A stretch of 64,000 bases of DNA, from contig SVAM01000002.1 in the NCBI GenBank assembly GCA_015059425.1, positions 1-64,000 on the forward strand, written 5' to 3'. This document shows, piece after piece, positions 34,268 to 41,772 of this stretch (positions are counted from its first letter, which is position 1; each line of letters begins with the position of its first letter). Below the pieces are notes generated by a model. The model was not told where the DNA came from and searched no databases. It was given only the letters and a program-made list of their open reading frames with translations. The position numbers and the translations under genes are program-made. The stretch comes from Bacillota bacterium. Lineage in GTDB: Bacteria; Bacillota_I; Bacilli_A; RF39; UBA660.

Positions 34268-34550
34268 GTATTTAAAAAATGAAAATTTAAAAGATGTTAT
34301 AACTGATGGGATATGGATAGTAGATTTTTATGCTGATTGGTGTGGCCCATGTAAAATGTTAGGACCAGTACTAGAGCAATTAGAAAATAATGTTTTAAAA
34401 GTAAATGTAGATAGCCATGAAGATTTAGCAAAGGAATTTGGAGTTATGAGTATTCCAACAATATGTTTTTTTAAAGGCGGAGAATTAAAGCATAGAAAAA
34501 TAGGCTTTATTAATAAAACAGAGATAGAAGATATAATTAATAAACTATAA
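34260..34550 (+). CDS. trxA: Thioredoxin
   Basis: 96-residue thioredoxin fold with the redox motif FYADWCGPCKMLGP and the cis-proline in MSIPTICFF. The track ORF starts at 34197, but the strong AAGGAGG and ATG 34260 mark the real start. It overlaps cvpA by eight bases, so the two are coupled. Confidence 0.95.
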   Translation: MVKYLKNENLKDVITDGIWIVDFYADWCGPCKMLGPVLEQLENNVLKVNVDSHEDLAKEFGVMSIPTICFFKGGELKHRKIGFINKTEIEDIINKL

Positions 34551-34575
34551 GAGAAAATAATTTTTCTTTTTTTGT
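34551..34575 (+). terminator. Terminator of cvpA-trxA
   Basis: AGAGAAAA-TAAT-TTTTTCT followed by seven Ts. Confidence 0.65.
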
Positions 34576-34597
34576 TTATACTAATTTTAGTGATAAT

Positions 34598-35401
34598 ATG
34601 AAAAAGAAAAATTATATAATAAGAACTGATTTAGCATTACATAATACCAAATTAAGATTTATAAATAGTTACAAAATAGATGGAATAGAAATAAAAGAAT
34701 TTATTAATAATAGTTATAATTTTACAGATATAGTATTTGAAAATATAGAAAATACATATAATAAAAAGTTATTAATTAAAGTTTTAGTAAAAGAATTAAA
34801 AAAGTATTTAAAAAAATATAATTTAAATAAAAAATGTTCTGTTTTAGTAGTGGGATTAGGTAATGTAAAAATAACCAGTGATTCTTTAGGACCTTTAACT
34901 CTTAATAACGTTATAGCTACTTCACACTTAGAATATTTTAATATAAATAATAATTATAGAAAAATTTATAAATATACTCCTGGTATTATGAAAGATACTG
35001 GTTTAATGCCATTTCAAAGTATAAAGGCTTTAATTAATGAAATTAAACCAGATTTTTTAATAGTAGTTGATTCTTTAATAAGTGATAATATTAAATACCT
35101 TAATAAAGTAGTACAAATCACAGATATTGGAATAACCCCTGGAAGTGGAGTAAGTAACTATCAAGAAGAAATAAGCATAAATACACTAAACATACCTATA
35201 ATTGTTGTAGGAGTTCCTACTGCGATTGAAGCTTTAACCATTGTTAAAGATGTATTAAACATAAAAGAAAAGAAAATTTATTTTAATGAAGGATATGATT
35301 TTATATTTTCGACTAAAGATACAGATTTAATTATAGATGATTTAAGTAAAATAATTGGAGAGGTAATAAATAAAAGTTTGAATAATTTCAAAAAGATTTA
35401 A
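34598..35401 (+). CDS. gpr: Germination protease GPR (short form)
   Basis: Degrades small acid-soluble spore proteins at germination. Family blocks are visible in order: IIRTDLALH at the propeptide start, VVGLGNVKITSDSLGP, PGIMKDTGLMPFQS, DFLIVVDSLIS, QITDIGITPGSGV and VGVPTAIEALT. The two Asp of SDSLGP and VVDSL are likely the active-site acids of the A25 family. At 267 residues it is shorter than the usual 320-370. Its end overlaps the convergent spoIID gene by 14 bases. Confidence 0.9.
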   Translation: MKKKNYIIRTDLALHNTKLRFINSYKIDGIEIKEFINNSYNFTDIVFENIENTYNKKLLIKVLVKELKKYLKKYNLNKKCSVLVVGLGNVKITSDSLGPLTLNNVIATSHLEYFNINNNYRKIYKYTPGIMKDTGLMPFQSIKALINEIKPDFLIVVDSLISDNIKYLNKVVQITDIGITPGSGVSNYQEEISINTLNIPIIVVGVPTAIEALTIVKDVLNIKEKKIYFNEGYDFIFSTKDTDLIIDDLSKIIGEVINKSLNNFKKI

Positions 35402-36689
35402 TAGTAATATCTGTATAATAATGATTAAGTATTTCTAAATAATTCCATCCGTTTTTTGCATATTCATTAGCACCATATTGACTCATACCAACGCCATGAC
35501 CATAACCTCTTGTTGTAATACTTACATCACTTTCATTTAACGTAATATCAAAATCCGTACTTCTAAGGCCTAATAAAGTTCTAAATTTTACACCGTCATA
35601 TGTATTATTATCTATAATAATTTTATTTACTCGATTACTAGAATTTTTTTCAATAATTATATTTGATAATGGTGTAATTGGGATTTTAAGTTTATTACTT
35701 ATTTCTTCATATGAAAAAGAGACAGTTCTAAGATAACTCGAAACGTTTATATCAAATTTACTTTCAACTGATTTTAAATAAGGATAAGAACCAAATACAG
35801 CGATAGAATCTTCAGTATATCCATTACTAGTAGAGTGATAAAAGGCATTTATCAAAGAATTATTGTAATAGATTACCAGCCCTTTAGTACTTTTGACTGC
35901 TTGTTTAATTTTCTCATAATATGTTTGATAGTTATTTCCCCACATACTTTTTAATTCGCTATCATCTTTATATGCTTGTGTGTTAATTGTATCTGTTAGT
36001 ATTATATTATCATTTATTGCTTTCATGGCATATGTTCTAGCAGCGATAGCTTGAGCTTTTAATGCTTCTATATTGAATGATGCAGGCATTTCAGCGGCAA
36101 CTACTCCAACTAAATATTCTTCAAGTTCCATATAAAGAATTGTGCCATTACTTCTTTTTATACTAACCATTTGAGTATTTGCTGTAGTTTTATCTTCATT
36201 TTTAATATTTTGACTTATTTCTTTTTTTGTATTATTAATTTTGCTTTCTTCAAGTTCTGGTTTATCTTCATTATGTGTTTTGTTTATATTTATATTACTA
36301 AAATTATTGTTAGAAATATTTGAATTAGTTTTACTTTCAATAGATTCATTTTCAATTATAAAATCTTTTGTATTTTCAATTATATTATTATAATTATCAA
36401 AATTATCTTCTAATGTTAATACACTAGTAGTATAATTGTAATCTGTACTAAGATTTTTTTTATCTAAGAGAGGGGCAGATAGTAGACAAGTGCCTAAAAT
36501 TATACCGCTTGCTATCAATACAATTTTTTTACCATTAAATATTATATTATTATTTTTAATATAATTATTTATTTCTTTATTTATAGTTGTTTTACTTTTT
36601 GATAATATAGCAAATTCTGTATCTAAATTTAAATATAAATATAATATTTCTTCGTTATTTATCTTTTCAATTTCATATCCATAAAACAT
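35388..36689 (-). CDS. spoIID: SpoIID-like sporulation lytic transglycosylase with an N-terminal cytoplasmic segment
   Basis: Degrades peptidoglycan during engulfment. The catalytic domain starts about residue 175: YMELEEYLVGVVAAEMPASF with the catalytic Glu, EALKAQAIAARTYAM, FYHSTSNGYTEDS, and RGYGHGVGMSQYGANEYA near the end. A single membrane helix lies at about 53-70 (KKIVLIASGIILGTCLLSA), then a disordered Asn/Ser-rich linker. About 50 residues precede the helix, more than in typical SpoIID. Confidence 0.9.
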   Translation of the reverse strand: MFYGYEIEKINNEEILYLYLNLDTEFAILSKSKTTINKEINNYIKNNNIIFNGKKIVLIASGIILGTCLLSAPLLDKKNLSTDYNYTTSVLTLEDNFDNYNNIIENTKDFIIENESIESKTNSNISNNNFSNININKTHNEDKPELEESKINNTKKEISQNIKNEDKTTANTQMVSIKRSNGTILYMELEEYLVGVVAAEMPASFNIEALKAQAIAARTYAMKAINDNIILTDTINTQAYKDDSELKSMWGNNYQTYYEKIKQAVKSTKGLVIYYNNSLINAFYHSTSNGYTEDSIAVFGSYPYLKSVESKFDINVSSYLRTVSFSYEEISNKLKIPITPLSNIIIEKNSSNRVNKIIIDNNTYDGVKFRTLLGLRSTDFDITLNESDVSITTRGYGHGVGMSQYGANEYAKNGWNYLEILNHYYTDITIKSF

Positions 36690-36737
36690 AATAACTCACC
36701 ATTATTAGTTTTTTTAAAATAAAAAAATTTATCCATA

Positions 36738-36768
36738 AAAAAAGCCTTATTTGTTTTTTAAGGCAATT
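36738..36768 (-). terminator. Terminator of the 36747 gene
   Basis: On the minus strand GCCTTA-AAAAACAAA-TAAGGC is followed by seven Ts; the left arm encodes the last residues. Confidence 0.75.
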
Positions 36769-37043
36769 TTATTTAATACATCTAGTTTAATTCTATATCT
36801 TCCTATTAAAAACACTAATGATGCGGTTAATAAAGTTATAGCCATTATAAGAGTTCCAATATCTAATTTATCACCACTAAAGGCATCGATAAAAAGATAA
36901 ACCGAAAATGCGCTTCCTAGAATAAAATATATAAATAGTTTAATAAATCTTTTATTTAAATCAGTTCCCTTATATTCTTTTTGATAAATATCTTTGATTT
37001 TCTTTTTATCATCATTACTCAAAGTAGAATAATATTTTTTCAT
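36747..37043 (-). CDS. Small membrane protein, 98 residues
   Basis: Unrecognised. A charged N-terminus (about 30 residues) precedes two membrane helices (FIKLFIYFILGSAFSVYLFI and IGTLIMAITLLTASLVFLI). The RBS AGAGGTG lies upstream. It sits between spoIID and a CmpB-like gene, with no clear link. Confidence 0.65.
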   Translation of the reverse strand: MKKYYSTLSNDDKKKIKDIYQKEYKGTDLNKRFIKLFIYFILGSAFSVYLFIDAFSGDKLDIGTLIMAITLLTASLVFLIGRYRIKLDVLNKIALKNK

Positions 37044-37137
37044 ATATACACCTCTAAAAATATTTTAACACATTTAAAATAAATTTACATTAAAATTTTA
37101 TCATGCTATAATGTTTAATATTAAAGGAGTTAATTCT

Positions 37138-37785
37138 ATGAAAAATGATAATAAACCAAAAGCTAAAGAAGTAATGTGGTTATTTACAATAGGATGTATT
37201 CTTGGTTTTATATTAGAAACTTTATGGTATTTTGTTAAAAATGGCATTTGGATTAATAAACAAGGTTTATTATATGGTCCATTTAAACCAATCTATGGTA
37301 CAGGCTTAGTTTTAATAGTATTTTTAATGTATAATTTTAAAAATAAAAATATATTTTGTAAGTTTGGGCTAGGGGTGATATTAGGAAGTCTTTTTGAATA
37401 TTTTTGTAGTTTATTTCAAGAATTTGCTTTAGGTACTTCTACTTGGAATTATTCTACATTTAAATATAATATTTCTGGTAGAATATATTTACCGTACTCT
37501 ATTGCATGGGGTTTAATAACATTGGTGTGTACTCAATATTTATATCCATGTTTTAAAAAACTGTATTTGAAAATTCCTGCAGAATTATCTAAAATTTTAA
37601 CAATTATTTTAACTGTATTTATGTCTTTTAATATTATTATAACTACTCTAGCTACATACAGATATTCTGATCGTGCAACTAATAAAGATACTAACAGTTA
37701 TGTATTTAAAACTATAGATAAATTATATCCAGATGCGTACATGCAAGATAAATTTCCAAAAATGCAAATATTAGAGAAACAATAA
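37138..37785 (+). CDS. CmpB-like (PF06541) membrane protein, copy 2
   Basis: 215 residues. The motifs QGLLYGPFKPIYGTG and YNISGRIYLPYSIAWG match those of the paralogue at 20118, with about five membrane helices. It lacks that protein's long charged tail. ATG 37138 follows AAAGGAG; the upstream ATG 37111 is ahead of the RBS. Confidence 0.8.
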   Translation: MKNDNKPKAKEVMWLFTIGCILGFILETLWYFVKNGIWINKQGLLYGPFKPIYGTGLVLIVFLMYNFKNKNIFCKFGLGVILGSLFEYFCSLFQEFALGTSTWNYSTFKYNISGRIYLPYSIAWGLITLVCTQYLYPCFKKLYLKIPAELSKILTIILTVFMSFNIIITTLATYRYSDRATNKDTNSYVFKTIDKLYPDAYMQDKFPKMQILEKQ

Positions 37786-37819
37786 AATGCAAAAAAATTA
37801 AAAAATTGTAAATTTAGTA

Positions 37820-37847
37820 TTGCGTTTTACTAAAATTATGTTATAAT
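37820..37847 (+). promoter_or_regulatory. Promoter of the tRNA cluster
   Basis: TTGCGT, 16-base spacer, TATAAT. Confidence 0.7.
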
Positions 37848-37864
37848 TAAATAGCGTTTAAGAG

Positions 37865-37942
37865 ATGTCTCCTTAGCTCAGCTGGTAGAGCAACTGACTC
37901 TTAATCAGTGGGTCTAGGGTTCGAATCCCTAAGGGGACACCA
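37865..37942 (+). tRNA. tRNA-Lys (anticodon CTT)
   Basis: Acceptor GTCTCCT / AGGGGAC, D arm GCTC...GAGC, anticodon stem ACTGA / TCAGT with loop CTCTTAA (anticodon CTT, reads AAG), T arm TAGGG-TTCGAAT-CCCTA and encoded CCA. AAG is the rarer Lys codon here; a TTT tRNA must be elsewhere. Confidence 0.95.
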
Positions 37943-37958
37943 ATAAAATGTTAACCTT

Positions 37959-38035
<77 letters not shown>

Positions 38036-38044
38036 GTTATTTTT

Positions 38045-38121
38045 GGCCAGTTGGTGAAGCGGCTTAACACACTGCCCTTTCACGGCAGCATTCACGGGTT
38101 CGAATCCCGTACTGGTCACCA
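38045..38121 (+). tRNA. tRNA-Glu (anticodon TTC)
   Basis: Acceptor GGCCAGT / ACTGGTC, anticodon stem CTGCC / GGCAG with loop CTTTCAC (anticodon TTC), T arm ACGGG-TTCGAAT-CCCGT, encoded CCA. Confidence 0.97.
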
Positions 38122-38130
38122 AATTGATTA

Positions 38131-38160
38131 TAAACTCTGTAATTGTTACGGAGTTTTTTT
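38131..38160 (+). terminator. Terminator of the tRNA cluster
   Basis: AACTCTGTAA-TTG-TTACGGAGTT stem running into seven Ts. Confidence 0.85.
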
Positions 38161-38208
38161 CTATAATTTGAATTTCTATGCTATAATTATAAACATGAGG
38201 TGGGTTTT

Positions 38209-39006
38209 ATGTTTGAATTAATTCCATACGTAGAAGAAATAATTACCAGAAAAAATGATATTCCTAAAAATGGTATTGTTTATAGTGATGAGAAACCTGT
38301 AAAATCAGAAGAATATTATATTAACCAAGTTACGATATTAAAAGATGAATATCTTGATATGTGTATAAAAACTATTCTTGAATGTAATCCGTTTGTTAAA
38401 TTTTATGAAATTAGATATTCTAAAGGAAATAAAGTTTTATATTTTATTGCAGATAGTGATATAGACCGTTTAAAGTGGTTACACATATCTTCTAACCCTG
38501 ATTTTTTGATACATAATTTTAATTATGAAGTAGTAAGCCAATTAAAAAGAGTTATGGATGCACCCTTTAACTATAATATTGAAGATATATCGCTTTTAGA
38601 TGTTTATAATTATTGTGTTAATAATAATATTGGATATTCAGAGAAGTGGGATAGGGATTCTATATTTGCTTGGGACTTTTTTACCAGTGAATTTACAGGA
38701 ATAAAAGTTGCAATAAACAGCATGCATATTGTTATTAGAAGTGTATATTCTGATTTTTTTAATATAAGATATCATATTCTGGGAAATCATCTTGTTAGTT
38801 ATTCTACAGATTCACTTGATGTAATAAAGCTATTAAAAAGTAATGAAGAAGCAATAATTAAGAATATTTATGTTAAAATTAAAAAATGTCCAGAGTTTAT
38901 GCAAGATGATTTACATAAAATTAGAGCTTCACAATTAAACCAAGAACAAAATGTAAATCAAAACAAGAATAATCGTTCAGTATTAAGAAGAGTTAAATTA
39001 AAATAA
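38209..39006 (+). CDS. Hypothetical protein, 265 residues
   Basis: Not recognised. Soluble, Tyr/Asn-rich alpha/beta body; the last 30 residues are Gln/Asn-rich and basic (NQEQNVNQNKNN...RRVKLK) and probably disordered. ATG 38209 is chosen over the track's GTG, as GAGGTGGG lies before it. A terminator-like hairpin (TCAGC-GTAACA-GCTGA, then Ts) follows at about 39013-39040. Confidence 0.7.
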   Translation: MFELIPYVEEIITRKNDIPKNGIVYSDEKPVKSEEYYINQVTILKDEYLDMCIKTILECNPFVKFYEIRYSKGNKVLYFIADSDIDRLKWLHISSNPDFLIHNFNYEVVSQLKRVMDAPFNYNIEDISLLDVYNYCVNNNIGYSEKWDRDSIFAWDFFTSEFTGIKVAINSMHIVIRSVYSDFFNIRYHILGNHLVSYSTDSLDVIKLLKSNEEAIIKNIYVKIKKCPEFMQDDLHKIRASQLNQEQNVNQNKNNRSVLRRVKLK

Positions 39007-39012
39007 TTAAAA

Positions 39013-39040
39013 TTTCAGCGTAACAGCTGAGTTTTTATTT
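39013..39040 (+). terminator. Terminator of the 38209 gene
   Basis: TCAGC-GTAACA-GCTGA followed by GTTTTTATTTT. Confidence 0.65.
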
Positions 39041-39048
39041 TGCGTAAA

Positions 39049-39077
39049 AAAAAGCTTACTTTTCAATAAAGTAAGCA
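39049..39077 (-). terminator. Terminator of the carboxypeptidase gene
   Basis: On the minus strand GCTTACTTTA-TTG-AAAAGTAAGC is followed by eight Ts; it includes the stop codon. Confidence 0.75.
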
Positions 39078-40015
39078 TAATATTCATCAAAAGTAATATT
39101 ATTATTGTGAATGTAAGTTGCCACTTCATCTCCGACATAACGCCAATGCCAAGATTCTGCAGCAAAACCTGTAATAGCTTCTTTTCCTTCTTCGTATCTT
39201 TCAATGAAACCATATTTATAAGCATTATTATTAAGCCATATATGAGCAGAGGAATCTTTAAAATTAGAAGTATTAGTGTGCTCTTTACTAAATATATCAA
39301 GTGATAAACCAGTTTGATGCTCTGAATATCCAGGACGAGCTGCAATAGAATCGGCATAGGTTGTACCATTTGAATTTTTATAGTCATCATATACTTCAGT
39401 TTGTGATTTATAATCGCGATAACTAGAATTTATAATTAAATAAATATTTTCTTCGTAAGCAGCATTCCACATATTTTTAAAAGCTTCATATACTTCACTC
39501 CTTATTTTGTGATTACTTCCATAATAATATTTATTATTAACTGTAACTAAATCGGTAGGTTCATAATCACTATTTAAATGATAAAACTTATTTACTAATA
39601 ACAAATGATCTTTAGAAATATCTGTATCAATGTCATGATCGTAAAATTCATAATCATTATTTGTATTTACTATAGCAACTATATCAGTTGAAGAAGTAGC
39701 ATTATTTTCTGTATGATAATTTAAATAACGATCTAAATTTTTCTTCAAATAATATTTTTCATTAAATAAATTTAGTAAAAAATTATTTTTAGAAACATTA
39801 AATAAGGTTTCAATTTCTTTTTGTTCTAAATTATTTTCTAAAAGTTCAATTTCTTTTAAAGTATATCCAACTTGCAATAATTTATATTCATTGGTTTTTT
39901 TATACTGAATATCCTTATAAATATTTATTCCTGCGTAAATTCCTATTACTATAAATATAAATAGAACTAAAACTATCCAGACTTGTTTTTTAACTTTTAA
40001 TCTATTCTTTTTCAA
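39056..40015 (-). CDS. VanY-type D-alanyl-D-alanine carboxypeptidase
   Basis: Membrane-anchored zinc peptidase that trims peptidoglycan stem peptides. One membrane helix lies at about 13-33. The zinc site is visible as SEHQTGLSLDI (SxHxxGxAxD type) near residue 245 and AAESWHWRYVG (ExxH) near residue 295. The TTG start at 40015 is preferred, six bases after AGGTG; the track's GTG overlaps the SD. Long linker of about 100 residues between helix and domain. Confidence 0.85.
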   Translation of the reverse strand: MKKNRLKVKKQVWIVLVLFIFIVIGIYAGINIYKDIQYKKTNEYKLLQVGYTLKEIELLENNLEQKEIETLFNVSKNNFLLNLFNEKYYLKKNLDRYLNYHTENNATSSTDIVAIVNTNNDYEFYDHDIDTDISKDHLLLVNKFYHLNSDYEPTDLVTVNNKYYYGSNHKIRSEVYEAFKNMWNAAYEENIYLIINSSYRDYKSQTEVYDDYKNSNGTTYADSIAARPGYSEHQTGLSLDIFSKEHTNTSNFKDSSAHIWLNNNAYKYGFIERYEEGKEAITGFAAESWHWRYVGDEVATYIHNNNITFDEYYAYFIEK

Positions 40016-40116
40016 AATTATCACCTATATTTATTATAACCAGAAAAATAGTATTTGACAAATTAAATTTCTCGCGGTAATATTTTATTGTAAAGTATTA
40101 AGTAAAGGGTGTACAT

Positions 40117-40476
40117 ATGGAGACTAATAGAATTATATTAAGTTATTGTAAGAACTTCGATAAAATTATAAATACAGATTTTTTAGAAGATGATACGTTA
40201 TCGCTTCAATTAGTAAAAATATATAAAGATTTTATTTTTAAAATTGATATAAACAACGAATTAGATGTTGCAAAAGTTAAAGAACTTGATAAAACTATGT
40301 GTAAATATGTAGATGATTATTTCTTTAGAAAAACACTTCAAAAAGAAATTTTAACAATAAAAGTAAAAAAGAGTGCCGGGGATGTAATAAGAACTATAGT
40401 TGATAGTATTATTAGTATATTTAAAAAATACGAAGAAGATTCGACAAGAAAGATTTATATATCAAGATGGATTTAA
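40117..40476 (+). CDS. Hypothetical protein, 119 residues
   Basis: Unrecognised helical soluble protein (METNRIILSYCKNFDKI...), with no signal or membrane helix. It has an AAAGGGTG RBS and lies just ahead of another unknown gene, whose RBS is inside its 3' end region. Confidence 0.6.
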   Translation: METNRIILSYCKNFDKIINTDFLEDDTLSLQLVKIYKDFIFKIDINNELDVAKVKELDKTMCKYVDDYFFRKTLQKEILTIKVKKSAGDVIRTIVDSIISIFKKYEEDSTRKIYISRWI

Positions 40477-40493
40477 ATTTAGTAGGAGGGTTT

Positions 40494-41033
40494 ATGGATA
40501 ATATAGAAAATTTAGAAAATTGGGAACTTTATATAAGCGTTATTAAAAGAATTAATAATAGACTTTTAAAAAGTAATTTTGCTTTGGGTAAGGAAACAGA
40601 AATAGTTTTATTTTTAAAAGATATGAAAGCAAGATTGCTAAGAATGGTTATGAATAATAGTGAATTTACTAACTTTGGAATTATAAGCTCATGGAACGAA
40701 AAAGACTCTGTTCAAAAATGCGGTTTATTAATAGAAGTTATGGAAATAAATGATGATCAAGAGCTAGTATTTATAGTTATAGATATTGATACAGGTAATA
40801 TTTGTCTTAAAAATGATAGTGGGTATCCTATACCTAGCGCAATGGTTAATGGAAAAACTTTGATATCAGATTTTAAAGTAGAAAGAGAATTTGAAGTTCA
40901 TTCAATACCGAATTTAGTAAATATTCCGTTATTACCTGGAGAAGAATATAATTATTATAAAATTTTTGATTATTTAAGAAACAACCAAAAAGTATTTGCA
41001 GAGTTTTTAGAAACAACACATCATACAAGATAA
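40494..41033 (+). CDS. Hypothetical protein, 179 residues
   Basis: Unrecognised. It begins with a helical part (LENWELYISVIKRINNRLL) and then becomes beta-rich. The track start is 40467, but AGGAGGG lies just before ATG 40494, which is preferred. Likely co-transcribed with the 40117 gene. Confidence 0.65.
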   Translation: MDNIENLENWELYISVIKRINNRLLKSNFALGKETEIVLFLKDMKARLLRMVMNNSEFTNFGIISSWNEKDSVQKCGLLIEVMEINDDQELVFIVIDIDTGNICLKNDSGYPIPSAMVNGKTLISDFKVEREFEVHSIPNLVNIPLLPGEEYNYYKIFDYLRNNQKVFAEFLETTHHTR

Positions 41034-41062
41034 TAAATAAGCACAAACGTGTTTATTTTTTT
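41034..41062 (+). terminator. Terminator of the 40494 gene
   Basis: AATAAGCAC-AAAC-GTGTTTATT with one G-T pair, followed by seven Ts. Confidence 0.75.
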
Positions 41063-41112
41063 AATTAATTTTGATATAATGAAAAAAGAAAATGCTAGAA
41101 ATGAGTGATAAT

Positions 41113-41760
41113 ATGAATTTTTTAGATAAATTTGGTATAAAAATAGATAATTTAGATTTAATAGAGGAAGCCTTAACTCATAGTAGTTATTCTAATGAAC
41201 ATAACACTAAAAATTATGAAAGATTAGAATTTTTAGGTGATGCTGTTTTACAACTTATTACAAGTGAGTATTTTTATAGGAATTTTGATGCAAAAGAAGG
41301 GGAACTATCTAAAATAAGAGCTAGTTTTGTTTGTGAAAGTGCTCTTGCTCAATATTCAAAAGATGTTGGTATCGATAAACATATTAAAGTGGGAAATGGT
41401 CAAATAAAAAATATAAATGATACAATTATTGCTGATTGTTTTGAAAGTGTTTTAGGAGCAATTTATTTAGATAAAGGTTTTGAGGTTGCTAAAAAATATG
41501 TGTTAGAAGTATTATCGCCACATGTTAATGAACACCATATATTTTTAGGTGATTATAAATCAAGATTACAAGAAATGGTTCAAACTGATAAAAAGTCATT
41601 AGAATATCGTTTAGTATCAGAAACAGGACCTAGCCATGATAAAACTTTTGTATATGAAGTTGTAATTGATAATATTGTTTATGGTAAAGGGATAGGTAAA
41701 AGTAAAAAAGAAGCAGAACAAGAAGCTGCTAAAAATGCCTTAGAAAAAAGTGTTAAGTAA
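41113..41760 (+). CDS. rnc: Ribonuclease III
   Basis: Cuts double-stranded RNA in rRNA and other transcripts. The catalytic domain shows YERLEFLGDAVLQLI and DCFESVLGAIYLDKG with the metal-binding acids. The dsRNA-binding domain at the end shows YKSRLQEMVQ and GKSKKEAEQEAAKNAL. The track's ATG 41092 lies only a few bases after the expected transcription start of the TATAAT at 41075-41080, so ATG 41113 with GAGTG before it is preferred. rnc-smc order is as in Bacillus. Confidence 0.95.
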   Translation: MNFLDKFGIKIDNLDLIEEALTHSSYSNEHNTKNYERLEFLGDAVLQLITSEYFYRNFDAKEGELSKIRASFVCESALAQYSKDVGIDKHIKVGNGQIKNINDTIIADCFESVLGAIYLDKGFEVAKKYVLEVLSPHVNEHHIFLGDYKSRLQEMVQTDKKSLEYRLVSETGPSHDKTFVYEVVIDNIVYGKGIGKSKKEAEQEAAKNALEKSVK

Positions 41761-41772
41761 AGGAAGATAATA

